Notes under the pieces: generated by a model
Seen by the model: only the letters and a program-made list of their open reading frames with translations
The model's database searches: none
What the model was told of the DNA's origin: nothing
Shown: positions 1-9,039 of the stretch, one piece after another
Position numbering within the stretch: position 1 is the stretch's first letter
Layout of the letters: each line of letters begins with the position of its first letter
Translations under genes and position numbers: made by a program
Origin: Xanthobacteraceae bacterium
Lineage (GTDB): Bacteria > Pseudomonadota > Alphaproteobacteria > Rhizobiales > Xanthobacteraceae
Length of the DNA: 14,816 nucleotides
Assembly (NCBI GenBank): GCA_030043175.1
Contig: JASHYD010000408.1
Location: 1-14,816 of the forward strand
Direction: 5' to 3'

Positions 1-945
<945 letters not shown>

Positions 946-966
946 ACGCGCGCCGTAAGCAGCAAG

Positions 967-986
967 GCTCGCATTTGTGGGCGAGC
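967..986 (+). terminator. Possible weak hairpin after gyrB
   Basis: A perfect six-base inverted repeat, GCTCGC and GCGAGC around an eight-base loop, starts 21 bases after the gyrB stop. No T-run follows, so it is at best a weak or Rho-assisted terminator and could be chance in GC-rich DNA. Confidence 0.3.
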
Positions 987-1133
987 AACCCTGCGGCCCC
1001 CGATCGTCCGGCCTCGATCGATCACCACCACCCCAAAGGGTGTGCGCATGAACCCTTGTTGCGGCGCGTAGCGCTGCGCCCGCGTGCTGTGTTAGCCTGA
1101 GCCGGCACGCGTATTCATGGGAGGAGCCGTCAC

Positions 1134-2111
1134 GTGACGACGCTTGCGCGTATGGTCGCCGCTTTGGCGCTGCCTTTCGTGTTTGCCGCGGCGCATGCCG
1201 AGGAAGCTCAGGATTTTCCGTTGCGCACCGTCAGGCTGGTGGTTCCGGCCTCGCCGGGGGGACCGATCGACGCCGTGGCGCGCATTGTGGCGGACGCACT
1301 TAAGACGGTGTGGCCGACGGCAGTCGTGGTCGAGAATCGCGCCGGCGCCGGCACGTCCACCGGCGCCGCGTTCGTGGCCGCAGCGCCGCCGGATGGCTAC
1401 ACGCTGCTTGTCATGCCGGATTCCATTACCGTGAATCCCTACCTTTATCCCAACGTCAATCCCGATCCCCTGAAGAGCTTCGAGCCGATTGCTCTCATCG
1501 CAACGGCAACCCAGCTTCTCGTCGTACGGCCAGACCTCGGCGTCGCCGACTTCAATCAGTTCCTCGACTATGCCCGGCACAGGGGCAGCGACGTCAACAT
1601 GGCATCCGCCGGCACCGCGACGCTGAGCCATCTCACCGAGGTGCTCCTTGAGCAGCGCACCAACATCGCCACGACGCATATTCCTTTCAAGGGTGCGGCG
1701 CCTGCATTGACCGCGCTGCTCGGCGCCCATGTGGACGCCATGTGGGTGATGCCGGCCCCGGCCGTGCCCCATCTCAGGTCCGGTAAGCTTTTGGGGATTG
1801 CCGTCACCTCGGCTGCCCGCGATCCGAGCCTGCCGGACATTCCGACTGTCGAGGAATCCGGCATCGCGGATTTTCGCGTCGACAATTGGCAGGGCCTGTT
1901 CGCTCCGGCCGGAACCCCCAAACCGATCGTCGAGAAGATCGGTCGCGCGGTAACCGACGCGATCAAGACGCCCGAGGTCAAGGCCCGGATGGCAGCAATC
2001 GGCTTCGAACCGCGCGGCGACGGGCCGGATGCTGTCGTCGACATCATTCGCACCAGCCTACCGAAATGGGCCGACGTCATCCGCCGCAGCGGCCTTAAGC
2101 TGTCAGAGTGA
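1134..2111 (+). CDS. Tripartite tricarboxylate transporter substrate-binding protein (TctC/Bug family)
   Basis: This is a periplasmic solute receptor of the Bug/TctC family, whose members bind small carboxylated or aromatic compounds. The GTG start is chosen because GGGAGGAG lies about 8 bases upstream and it opens directly into a signal peptide (residues 1-22, hydrophobic core LALPFVFAAA, likely cleavage after AHA). Family hallmarks are the binding-pocket stretch PASPGGPIDAVAR at residues 38-50 and VVENRAGAGTSTGA at 65-78. The length of 325 residues is normal for the family. No tctA or tctB permease gene is nearby, so it is an orphan receptor, as most Bug proteins are; its ligand cannot be inferred. 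The next gene converges on it with a gap of only 24 bases. Confidence 0.93.
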   Translation: MTTLARMVAALALPFVFAAAHAEEAQDFPLRTVRLVVPASPGGPIDAVARIVADALKTVWPTAVVVENRAGAGTSTGAAFVAAAPPDGYTLLVMPDSITVNPYLYPNVNPDPLKSFEPIALIATATQLLVVRPDLGVADFNQFLDYARHRGSDVNMASAGTATLSHLTEVLLEQRTNIATTHIPFKGAAPALTALLGAHVDAMWVMPAPAVPHLRSGKLLGIAVTSAARDPSLPDIPTVEESGIADFRVDNWQGLFAPAGTPKPIVEKIGRAVTDAIKTPEVKARMAAIGFEPRGDGPDAVVDIIRTSLPKWADVIRRSGLKLSE

Positions 2112-2118
2112 AGGTCGC

Positions 2119-2135
2119 CTGTCAGATCGTGACAG
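2119..2135. terminator. Candidate bidirectional terminator between convergent genes
   Basis: The perfect inverted repeat CTGTCA-gatcg-TGACAG fills most of the 24 bases between two convergent stop codons. On the + strand TTATT follows. The stem is short (six pairs), so it may terminate only weakly. Position and symmetry are seen; function is inferred. Confidence 0.4.
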
Positions 2136-2687
2136 TTATTGCGACACCACAGCCGATCTTCTCTTCGCCCCCGCGGTGCGTTCTGGCGCATCGACGCCGC
2201 AACGCACCAGCACCATGTTGCCGTAACGGCTCGCGACCTCAGGATCGACCCATTTCAGGATCATCACCCGGCCGTCGAAGCTGACAACTTCACGGTCCTC
2301 GGTGGGGGCGAGAGAAGTGCCCGGGCCCAGATAGGTCTTGCCTTCCGGGCTGCCCTTGAGGGTCATTTCCTGCTTCTGGGAATTGTCGTGCCCGTACATC
2401 ATGACGCCGCCCGATGCGGACGCCTCGATTGGGTAGGGGTTCGAGCATTGCCCCTTCGCGGCGGCCTCGGTGCGCATGCGATCCTGCTCGCGGTGATATG
2501 CTGCCAGGCCCCAGCGTCCGACGATCTCTTCGGAATGTACGCTGGGCGGAATGACCGGCGGAGGCGGCGGCGGCGCGGCCGCCGCGGGCGCAAATGGATT
2601 GCTGCCGAAGGAACTGCAGCCGGCGAGCATCGGCAGGCCAATCAACAGGACGACCGCAGGCAGCAGGGGGCGGCTCAATCGGGCCAT
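2136..2687 (-). CDS. Putative outer-membrane or periplasmic lipoprotein, family not recognised
   Basis: This is a 183-residue protein with a clear lipoprotein signal: MARLSRP, a hydrophobic core to about residue 22, and the lipobox LAGC with Cys24 as the lipidated residue. The ATG at 2687 is preferred over a start 60 bases further upstream because GAGGAG sits about 10 bases before it and it begins directly with the signal peptide. After the cysteine comes a proline/alanine-rich linker (about residues 34-48), then a compact domain starting at IVGRWGLAAY. Only two cysteines lie in that domain (in GQCSNPY and LVRCGVD), so they could form a disulfide. The domain resembles small beta-barrel 'VGRW' inhibitor-like lipoproteins, but I cannot name a family. 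It is convergent with the TctC gene and has no evident operon partner. Confidence 0.8.
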   Translation of the reverse strand: MARLSRPLLPAVVLLIGLPMLAGCSSFGSNPFAPAAAAPPPPPPVIPPSVHSEEIVGRWGLAAYHREQDRMRTEAAAKGQCSNPYPIEASASGGVMMYGHDNSQKQEMTLKGSPEGKTYLGPGTSLAPTEDREVVSFDGRVMILKWVDPEVASRYGNMVLVRCGVDAPERTAGAKRRSAVVSQ

Positions 2688-2899
2688 CTTGATGTTCTCC
2701 TCGCAAGAAATCGCGGCCACATTGCGCGGCCGTGGCAGCGAGCGCAAGCCCGCTAACGCGGAAGTTGACTAATACCCTTTGCTCGCCACCCGCGGGTCAA
2801 TCTCCCCTTGGGAGGATTACCGGATCAGACGGTGCGGCGCCAGCACGCTGCCGCCCGCACCAAACCATCAGCAAAATGGCTCCAACATGGCAAGGTTAT

Positions 2900-3397
2900 T
2901 TAAGGCGTTGATATGTGGGGCGCCGCTTGCGTGACGTTTATGCTGCCAATGACCTTGGGGTCGGCAAAGTCCGAGCAGGTCTTATGGCCGGCCGCGTGAA
3001 TGCCAGCCATCGCACAAACATCGTCCATTTCGCCCGCATCGCCCGTGACCCCGATGGCCCCAATGACCTCCCCGGCAGTATCCCGAATGAGCTGACCGCC
3101 CGCCTCCAGGAACATCGGCCCGTCGGCCAAATCCATCAGATTCTCCATAAACACCGGCTTCTCGCGCTGCTTCTGCAGCACGAGACGCGACGGGCGCCCC
3201 ATCGACAGGGACGCGTAGGCTTTGCCATAGGCGATCTCGAACCGCAGCATGGCGCACCCGTCCTGCTTGAGGGCCGCCTTGAGCCGGCCGCCCGCATCGA
3301 GGATCACAGCGGTCAGGGGCCGCAACTTGTGCGACTGCGCAGCTGCAAAGCATCCGTTGATGATCGTCATGGCTTCATCGAGGGTGATTGCGCGCAT
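2900..3397 (-). CDS. GlcG/HbpS family (DUF336) heme-binding-like protein
   Basis: This is a 165-residue protein of the GlcG/HbpS fold family, small alpha/beta proteins found in glycolate loci and in heme-sensing or heme-degrading systems. Visible family motifs are LTAVILDAGG (residues 28-37), EIAYGKAYASLSMG (54-67) and the C-terminal EVIGAIGVTGDAGEMDDVCAMAGI (split as EVIGAIGVTGD 110-120 and DDVCAMAGI 125-133). The ATG at 3397 is preferred because AAGGGA lies a few bases upstream; an in-frame ATG at 3412 has no clear ribosome site and would add MKGTG. No secretion signal is seen, so the product is probably cytoplasmic. It is divergent from an NMT1-type binding-protein gene, sharing a short control region. 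The biochemical role of this particular member is unknown; GlcG-like proteins often sit beside catabolic genes. Confidence 0.9.
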   Translation of the reverse strand: MRAITLDEAMTIINGCFAAAQSHKLRPLTAVILDAGGRLKAALKQDGCAMLRFEIAYGKAYASLSMGRPSRLVLQKQREKPVFMENLMDLADGPMFLEAGGQLIRDTAGEVIGAIGVTGDAGEMDDVCAMAGIHAAGHKTCSDFADPKVIGSINVTQAAPHISTP

Positions 3398-3443
3398 TCC
3401 GGTTCCCTTCATGTAACCACGAGCTGCTATTGTGGTCCAATAT

Positions 3444-3458
3444 ACGCAATGAATGCGT
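3444..3458. promoter_or_regulatory. Inverted repeat in divergent control region, possible operator
   Basis: ACGCA-atgaa-TGCGT, perfect five-base arms with a five-base spacer, lies between the divergent GlcG-like and NMT1-type genes. Its placement suits a dimeric regulator acting on one or both promoters, but the arms are short and no regulator gene is adjacent. Confidence 0.3.
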
Positions 3459-3602
3459 GAAACAGGGAGGTGTCAAATGCCGGGGGCGGCGCAAACGATC
3501 GCAAGCAGGATCGTCGCGGCGATGTCAAAATGGGTGGAGCAACCGCTCCCCCTTCCCCTCTTCCCACGCCAGCGCGCAAGGCAAGCGAGGAGGCGGACGG
3601 CG

Positions 3603-4616
3603 ATGCGGTTCGCCGCTCTGTTATCGGTCCTTGCCGCTGCAACGGCTCGAGCAGACGCTGCCGACATCATCACTTTGCGGGTCAACACGTTTCCGAACGC
3701 AAAGGCTTTGCCTGTTCATGTCGGGATAGCCAAAGGCATGTTCGCGAAGTACGGGCTTGCTGTCGAGGTGGAGAGCACCGAAAGCTCGCAACGCCAGCGC
3801 GATGGCCTCGCGGCCGGCCGCTTTCAGATCGCTCACGCGGCCCTCGACAATGCGGTCGCCATGGTCGAAGTGGCCAAACGCGACGTCATCATTGTATCGG
3901 GCGGCGACAGCGGAATGAACGAGTTCTTCGTTCGGCCCGAGATTTCCTCATTTACGGACCTGCGCGGCAAGACCGTCGTGGTTGATGCGCCTGATACCGC
4001 TTACGCGCTGCAGGCCAAGAAGCTTATGTTGCAGCACGGGCTGCGCGAGGGGGCCGATTACACGATCAAGCCGGTCGGCGCCGTCGCCTTAAGATACAAA
4101 GCAATGATCGCCGACAATTCCAATGCGGCCGCAATTCTCAATCTGCCCTTTACGGTCGAAGCGGCGGGCCGCGGTTTCAAGAGCCTCGGCGGCCTCGTCG
4201 ACCTGCTCGGTCCCTATCAGGCGGCCGGCGCCTTCGTGATGCGCGAGTGGGCGCGCGACAACGCCGACGCGCTGACACGCTATCTCGCCGCCTACGTGCA
4301 GGCGCTGCGTTGGATTCGCGACCGCAACAACCGGACCGAGGCGGTGAATCTCCTGGTCGGCAACCTCAAGCTCGACCGCAATATCGCGGAGCGCACCTAC
4401 GATCTCTTGGTGGTTCCGACCTCGGGCTTCACGCCCGACGCCAAGTTCGACGTGGAGGGATTCCGCAACATGCTGGCGCTGCGGGCCGAGATCGCGGGCA
4501 CGCCTCCTGCCGACCCGCCTGCGCATGGCCAGGGCAAAGAGCGGCAAGCGCCCCTCGGACGCTATGTCGACCTGCACTATTATGACGAAGCGATAAGGCT
4601 GATAGAGCCGAGGTAA
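3603..4616 (+). CDS. NitT/TauT-type ABC transporter substrate-binding protein (NMT1/SsuA-like)
   Basis: This is a 337-residue periplasmic binding protein of the group that serves nitrate, taurine, alkanesulfonate, thiamine-precursor and similar importers. The ATG at 3603 is preferred: GAGGAGG lies nine bases upstream and the protein starts with a signal peptide (MRFAALLSVLAAATARADA). Typical features follow: LRVNTFPNAKALPVHVGIAKG (split as LRVNTFPNAK and PVHVGIAKGMF), then GLAVEVE, then SFTDLRGKTVVVDAPDTAYAL, where the ligand usually contacts the lobe 1 edge. An in-frame ATG at 3477 also has a good ribosome site (AGGGAGG) and would add 42 mostly basic residues ahead of the signal peptide, which I regard as less likely. 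No permease or ATPase gene is adjacent. The ligand is unknown. Confidence 0.88.
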   Translation: MRFAALLSVLAAATARADAADIITLRVNTFPNAKALPVHVGIAKGMFAKYGLAVEVESTESSQRQRDGLAAGRFQIAHAALDNAVAMVEVAKRDVIIVSGGDSGMNEFFVRPEISSFTDLRGKTVVVDAPDTAYALQAKKLMLQHGLREGADYTIKPVGAVALRYKAMIADNSNAAAILNLPFTVEAAGRGFKSLGGLVDLLGPYQAAGAFVMREWARDNADALTRYLAAYVQALRWIRDRNNRTEAVNLLVGNLKLDRNIAERTYDLLVVPTSGFTPDAKFDVEGFRNMLALRAEIAGTPPADPPAHGQGKERQAPLGRYVDLHYYDEAIRLIEPR

Positions 4617-4788
4617 AATCGCTCAGGCTCCTTTCCGGTGAGGCCCGGATACCCTTGCGTCGCCCCGCCGGCGTGATCCGCGGTGCGCATCTTTTCGCGT
4701 GAAACGTGATTGCCCGGTGCAAGGCCGGACGGCGAACGACTCGTCGGCTTGTTGGGCCAATTGTGGGGCGTATGTCGGATGAGGCGCC

Positions 4789-5301
4789 CTAATGCTCCCT
4801 CCCGCCGCTACTGAGGCGGTCCGCGATCGCCAGGAGTACCATGGCGACCGCGAATGTGAGCAGGATCCCCACCACCCACGCGAGCTTCACGCTGTCGGCC
4901 TGCCGGTCGATGTCGGCAAACCATTCCAGCACATTCACCGCGGCAATCGCGACGATGGAGCCAAGCAGCTTCTGCTTGAGACCCGCGAATCCAATGCGGA
5001 CCAGACCGGGCGGCCAGCGTGGGTGTTCGGCATAGTCGATCGGCGCCACGAAGTTCTCGTAGCTCGAGCAGACCACAATTACGACCAGATTAGCGGTGAG
5101 CGTGAGATCGACGAGACCAAGGAGGCCGGTGATGATCCCCGTCGAATCGGTGGCTTGGACGTGGACCACAAATTCGACGAGCTTCAAGACGAATTTGAAG
5201 ATCAGGGCGGCCAGTCCGACGATCAGCCCCAACAAGAATGGCACCACCAGGTAGCGGCTGCTGAAGGCGACGAGCTCGATCCAACGGGCGATGTGGTTCA
5301 T
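4789..5301 (-). CDS. UPF0114 family inner-membrane protein (YqhA-like)
   Basis: This is a 170-residue integral membrane protein matching the UPF0114 group, of which E. coli YqhA (about 164 residues) is the familiar member. Hydrophobic segments lie at about residues 17-47 (one long or two short helices), 57-79, 111-127 and 138-160. The conserved block SSYENFVAPID is at 79-89, followed by the LKQKLLGSIVAIAAVNVLEWF region at about 108-128 (family pattern LK.KL..SIVAI). The molecular function of the family is not established. The ATG at 5301 has no obvious Shine-Dalgarno. The downstream gene on the same strand is far away and the upstream one is a decayed kinase, so I see no operon argument for its role. 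Confidence 0.9.
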   Translation of the reverse strand: MNHIARWIELVAFSSRYLVVPFLLGLIVGLAALIFKFVLKLVEFVVHVQATDSTGIITGLLGLVDLTLTANLVVIVVCSSYENFVAPIDYAEHPRWPPGLVRIGFAGLKQKLLGSIVAIAAVNVLEWFADIDRQADSVKLAWVVGILLTFAVAMVLLAIADRLSSGGREH

Positions 5302-5343
5302 TTGGGGCGCGGCTCGCGGTCGAATGGAGAGGGTTACCGGCTG

Positions 5344-6131
5344 TCAGACAGTCAATTGCGCGGCGGCGATCTCTCCCACCACGAGGGCCGTCTCAGGCGA
5401 TGTGCCATCGGCCAAATGCCATACCGTAAGAGTCCCGCTGGGAGTTCTGCCCACGCCAAGATCCATCCTAGCAGACGCTTGCATTGCAGTCCTGCTGCGT
5501 CAGCCACGACCACAATTCGCCGGGCAAGTCGCCTTGGCGATGTTGCTGTTCGATGGTCGGGATTACAGAAGAGGTTGGCGTAGTCGAAACCGCGCTCACC
5601 TGCACGTCCACTCGGGTCGATCGCGAGCCACCCGCGCTCTCCGAAATTAAGGATGTTGCCGTGGTGGATATCCCACACCGCGACCTCTCGCTGGCTGGCG
5701 AGGAGATCGCGGGCCGCCCCAGCCGAAACAGCCAGGATGCCGCCTTGGGTCGCGGCGGCCGGCGCCAATTGCGCGAACCATTGCGCCACAGGGAGGATCG
5801 GTCTGGTTCGCGGAGCATGCGGCTTCGTGACAACCGCGCAGATTCGGCTTGCCTCATCGTCGCGGCCGCGCTGTACGAAATCGGCGAGCGAAGCTTTGCC
5901 TTCTGCGCGTTCCAATAGGATTGCCTCACCGTCAGTGGCCAGGACACGGGCTCCGCCCTCACCGCGCCACCAGGCCATGAGCCCATTGCCGGCCTTCTCC
6001 TCGGCTTCCAATACCACCTTCAGCATTGCCGCCGCGCCGCGCCACCGTAGCGGCAGCAGACGACTGTTGTGCGTTGGGGTGGGATCGCCGTCAGGGGTCA
6101 ATCTCCATCGCGAGAGATATTCAGCAAACAT
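5344..6131 (-). pseudogene. Decayed streptomycin 6-kinase-like (APH(6)) gene
   Basis: The reading frame resembles aminoglycoside 6-O-phosphotransferases (StrB/APH(6) type), cytoplasmic enzymes that phosphorylate streptomycin or related substrates. Supporting stretches are MFAEYLSRWRLTPDG at the start, RLLPLRWRGAAAMLKV, EAEEKAGNGLMAWW, and DIHHGNILNFGERGWLAIDP followed by GERGFDYANLFCNPD. Two lesions point to decay. The catalytic loop reads VAVWDIHHGN where the family has V-L-H-G-D-I-H-H-G-N, which fits a six-base deletion removing the HG before the catalytic Asp. Near the C-terminus the frame runs off after AWAELPA into unrelated residues ending at 5352, while the expected tail WHLADGTSPETALVVGEI is present in another frame and ends at TGA 5344-5346; about 11 extra bases lie at about 5425-5440. 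The region SRICAVV also looks one residue short. The ATG at 6131 matches the family start; the GTG just before it is less likely. The aligned family sequence is from memory. Confidence 0.75.
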
Positions 6132-6528
6132 CACATTGAACTTCTAGCGTCGCAGCCCACCGATCACGGGCTGCGCTGCGGCGAACCAAGGCCAGGGTCG
6201 CGCTGCTTGGGCCTATATCATTGGCGTCACAGGCGCAAACATCACGTAGGCGAGCCATGCAGCGTCGCTGCGTCCGCCCGCTGCGGAACGAATACCGCGC
6301 CTGGCCCGGGGCATGTTCGCGATTAATTCGGCGGCAGTTGCGGGCGGCGCCGGGGCGACGAAACTTCACAGAGAGCACGTTATAGATGGGATGCGGCTGT
6401 GGCATTTCTGCTTGCTGTCGCCGGATCGCGAACGGCCGCTCGGCAGGCCGCGCGTTTCGGTTGAGAAGCCAGTTGCGGCGGGACGGCGACACGCAAGAAA
6501 TGGGGCCGGCCGTGGCCGGCCCCGGTGA
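6132..6528. other. Gene-free stretch of about 400 bases
   Basis: No convincing gene is visible. Both strands carry short open frames, but these are rich in Arg, Ala and Cys and lack ribosome sites or family resemblance. The right end holds the strong hairpin described separately. The promoters of the kinase-like pseudogene, if any survive, would be in its left part; I cannot pick out a clear -35/-10 pair. Confidence 0.6.
6502..6523 (-). terminator. Strong GC hairpin, likely terminator of the DUF1236 gene
   Basis: A perfect ten-base inverted repeat, GGGGCCGGCC and GGCCGGCCCC with two bases between, starts six bases beyond the stop of the minus-strand gene. On the minus strand it is followed by ATTTCTTG, a short T-rich tail. 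This is a plausible intrinsic terminator; the innermost pairs must open to form a loop. Confidence 0.65.
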
Positions 6529-6942
6529 CTAATCGATGACTTCCACGACGCGTCGGGTTCGAGGTTCCACGATCACCGCCCGATCGTTCACGACCGCATA
6601 CCGGTAACCCGGCCCCACATGATACTCGCGAGGCGCCGCATAAAACGTTACGCCTCCGGGCAGCAGCGTGCCGACGCGCACCTCGTCGCGGTACCGGAAC
6701 GACGGGTGGTGCTCGCGTACGATGTATTCGCGAAATTGCGGCCGCTCCTCGACGCCGAGGATGCCGCCGACGGTACCGGCTGCGGCGCCGACGGTCCCAC
6801 CGACAATCGCGCCGAGAGGGCCAGCCGCTCTTTCGCCCGCAGCCGCGCCCTCCTCGGCTCCACGGACGGTTCCTTGTGCGTGCGCGGCCAATGGCAAGCT
6901 CGCGACAACGAAGGCGGCAACTGGAAGGAATTTAATCTTCAT
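6529..6942 (-). CDS. Secreted glycine-zipper protein with DUF1236-like C-terminus
   Basis: This is a 137-residue exported protein. The ATG at 6942 is chosen because AAGGAGAG lies a few bases upstream and a signal peptide follows at once (MKIKFLPVAAFVVASLPLAAHA, cleavage about residue 22). After a short acidic/alanine stretch there is a glycine-zipper-like hydrophobic segment, GPLGAIVGGTVGAAAGTVGG at about 41-60, which could insert in or pack against a membrane. The C-terminal half (REYIVREHHPSFRYRDEV, then LLPGGVTFYAAP, ending RYAVVNDRAVIVEPRTRRVV) follows the pattern of DUF1236 proteins, common in Bradyrhizobium relatives and of unknown function. A strong hairpin lies just beyond the stop. 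The gene appears to be a single-gene unit; cell-envelope location is inferred. Confidence 0.85.
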   Translation of the reverse strand: MKIKFLPVAAFVVASLPLAAHAQGTVRGAEEGAAAGERAAGPLGAIVGGTVGAAAGTVGGILGVEERPQFREYIVREHHPSFRYRDEVRVGTLLPGGVTFYAAPREYHVGPGYRYAVVNDRAVIVEPRTRRVVEVID

Positions 6943-7229
6943 GATCTCTCCTTCTGAATTGGACCACCCCGCCCGCATGCATATGCCACCAAATGTGATT
7001 GCCTTGACACAAAGTGTGGCAGGGCGCCGCGCCTCAGGATTGGCGCATCGCCCGCCCCGGGGTCCGCCGACCAGGCAAAAATCCGTGCGAAGCTAAAGAC
7101 TTAGTCACTTTGCCTCTGTCCGGCTTCGCGCTGGGTAGCAAAGTCGGCTGACGGGCTTTCGATGGACTCGTCGCATCCGCCCGACCCCGGCGTTCCGGCC
7201 GGCCTAATGGGGTCAGCCCACCCTGCTGG

Positions 7230-7517
7230 TCACTTGCCAATCAGGAAATCGAGAAAGAAGGTCTTGGGCGGAGGTGGGGTCGCCGGAGGCGGCGGGGCGG
7301 CCGCGCTGAGCGCGCGCTCCCCGGCCGGCGGGGGCAAAGGACCGTAGTTTTCTTGGCCCAGCGAGGGGCGCGGCGCATTAGCCGGAGGCGGGGTGATCTC
7401 TCCGCTCGGCGGCGGCGGGTCGAGTGGACCCTTGCGGCCGCAACCGGTGAGCGCAAGCGCTGCGGTCATGACGGCCACCAGGGCCAGCCGCGGTGATCGG
7501 CCGACGGATTGCTTCAC
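7230..7517 (-). CDS. lptM: LptM-like small lipoprotein (LPS translocon maturation chaperone)
   Basis: This is a 95-residue lipoprotein with signal peptide and lipobox LTGC (Cys26), followed by the diagnostic GRKGPLDPPPP and a proline-rich tail. LptM (formerly YifL) assists disulfide maturation of the LptD/LptE LPS translocon at the outer membrane. Only the first dozen residues after the cysteine are conserved in the family; the long Pro/Ala tail is common in alphaproteobacterial members. No ATG precedes the signal peptide. GTG codons at 7517, 7523 and 7550 are possible; 7517 or 7523 is favoured by the nearby AGGTGGGG and a normal signal-peptide length. It lies 87 bases downstream of argH on the same strand, the usual alphaproteobacterial order, and is probably co-transcribed. 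lysA, which usually follows, is not here. Confidence 0.85.
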   Translation of the reverse strand: MKQSVGRSPRLALVAVMTAALALTGCGRKGPLDPPPPSGEITPPPANAPRPSLGQENYGPLPPPAGERALSAAAPPPPATPPPPKTFFLDFLIGK

Positions 7518-7604
7518 TTGCACCCCACCTGTCCCCGAAAATCCGTGCACAAGCCTGGCACAATACCAGATCGGCGGGCCGACGCGAGCATTGCTTGCAT
7601 CAAC

Positions 7605-9017
7605 TCACAAATCCCTCTGTTTTCGGTGATTTTTCCTGTCATCCAGTCGTGACAACCACTTCCTTGCCTGGGTTCGGACATTTTTCGGGGCGGTGCCGCC
7701 GAAGCTCGTGCGGCTCGCGACCGAGCGCTCGACCGATAACACCCGCAGCGCATCCATGGTGATTCGCGGCTCGATCACCTGCATGGCCGGAAGGGGCAGC
7801 CGATCAAGCGTGACCCCTGCCTTCTCGGCCGCCGCCACAATCCGGCCAGTGACATGGTGCGCGTCGCGGAACGGCATTTTCAGGTTCTGCACCAACCAGT
7901 CGGCAAGATCGGTCGCGGTTGCATAACCGAGGCCGGCGGCGGCACGCATGCGCTCGACGTCGGGCCTCATGTCCCGCACCATTCCGGTCATGGCGGCAAG
8001 GCAGAGCGAGAGGGCCGCCAGTGCATCCATGGCGCCTTCCTTGTCCTCCTGCATGTCCTTCTGGTAGGCGAGCGGTAGCCCCTTCATCACCATCAGCAGG
8101 GCATCGAGCGCGCCTGCGATGCGGCCGGCCTTGGCCCGTACGAGTTCGGCCGCATCCGGATTGCGCTTCTGCGGCATGATCGAGGAGCCGGTGGTGAATT
8201 TGTCGGACAGCTTGAGAAAGCCGATGAGCGGCGATGTCCACAGCACGATCTCTTCGGCGAAGCGCGACAGATGAATCGCGGCGATTGCCGCCCCCGCGAG
8301 TGTTTCCAGGACGAAGTCACGATCAGATACCGCGTCGAGCGAATTCGCGGCCGGCCGGTCGAAACCGAGCTTCTTTGCTGTCATGGCCCGGTCGAGCCGG
8401 AACGAGGTGCCGGCCAGCGCCGCGGCGCCGAGCGGACACTCATTGAGGCGCTTGCGGGCGTCTGTGAAGCGGCCCCGGTCCCGTGCGGCCATTTCCACAT
8501 AGGCGAGGAGATGGTGACCGAAGCTAACGGGCTGCGCGGTCTGCAGATGCGTAAAGCCCGGCATCACGGTTGCGGCATGCGCCAGCGCCTGTTCGGCCAG
8601 GGCGCGCTGATAGGCCGCAAGGCTTGCGTCGATACCGTCGATGGCATCGCGCACCCACAGGCGGAAATCGGTCGCAACCTGATCGTTGCGCGAGCGGGCA
8701 GTGTGCAGCCGCCCGGCTGCCGGGCCGATCAGCTCGGCAAGACGTGACTCGACATTCATATGGATGTCTTCAAGCTCGCGCTTGAAATCGAATTTGCCTG
8801 TCTCGATCTCTGACAGGATCGTGTCGAGACCTCGAGCGATGCTTTGCGCGTCCTGCGCCGCGATGACGCCCTGTTCCTGGAGCATCTCGGCATGGGCGCG
8901 GCTTGCAGCAATGTCCTGGCGAAACAGCTTGCGGTCCACGTCAATGGAGGTGTTTATTTCGGCCATAACGGCATCGGGCTCGGCGCTGAAGCGGCCGCCC
9001 CACATCTTGTTGCTCAT
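7605..9017 (-). CDS. argH: Argininosuccinate lyase
   Basis: This cytoplasmic enzyme of the fumarase/aspartase superfamily splits argininosuccinate into arginine and fumarate, the last step of arginine synthesis. The 470-residue length is usual. Motifs seen from the ATG at 9017: NKMWGGRF at the start, [11 protein letters not shown] at 83-93, [12 protein letters not shown] at 106-117, TFTHLQ-type block [10 protein letters not shown] at 154-163 with the catalytic His157, and the superfamily signature [12 protein letters not shown] at 277-288 with the catalytic serine loop. A GTG nine bases upstream (9026) is an alternative start; neither has a clear Shine-Dalgarno. It is divergent from tlpA with only 38 bases between start codons and is followed by lptM. 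No lesion is seen. Confidence 0.97.
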   Translation of the reverse strand: MSNKMWGGRFSAEPDAVMAEINTSIDVDRKLFRQDIAASRAHAEMLQEQGVIAAQDAQSIARGLDTILSEIETGKFDFKRELEDIHMNVESRLAELIGPAAGRLHTARSRNDQVATDFRLWVRDAIDGIDASLAAYQRALAEQALAHAATVMPGFTHLQTAQPVSFGHHLLAYVEMAARDRGRFTDARKRLNECPLGAAALAGTSFRLDRAMTAKKLGFDRPAANSLDAVSDRDFVLETLAGAAIAAIHLSRFAEEIVLWTSPLIGFLKLSDKFTTGSSIMPQKRNPDAAELVRAKAGRIAGALDALLMVMKGLPLAYQKDMQEDKEGAMDALAALSLCLAAMTGMVRDMRPDVERMRAAAGLGYATATDLADWLVQNLKMPFRDAHHVTGRIVAAAEKAGVTLDRLPLPAMQVIEPRITMDALRVLSVERSVASRTSFGGTAPKNVRTQARKWLSRLDDRKNHRKQRDL

Positions 9018-9027
9018 AACGGACACA

Positions 9028-9039
9028 TCACAGTTGTGA
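9028..9039. promoter_or_regulatory. Palindrome in argH/tlpA divergent region
   Basis: TCACA-GT-TGTGA, a perfect inverted repeat, sits in the 38 bases between the divergent argH and tlpA starts. It could be an operator, but no known regulator is indicated by the sequence. Confidence 0.3.

Noticed and set aside
1063..1080. GC inverted repeat GGCGC/GCGCC before the TctC gene
   Set aside because: The arms are five bases of pure GC in GC-rich DNA with no T-run or conserved context, so chance is the best explanation.
2139..2756. Plus-strand open frame of 205 codons opposite the lipoprotein gene
   Set aside because: It is antisense to a gene with a good ribosome site, signal peptide and lipobox; its own protein is rich in Arg, His and Gly and resembles nothing.
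4792..5583. Plus-strand open frame of 263 codons opposite the UPF0114 gene
   Set aside because: The minus strand encodes a clear membrane protein with family motifs; the plus-strand product is low-complexity and charged, as expected from a shadow frame.
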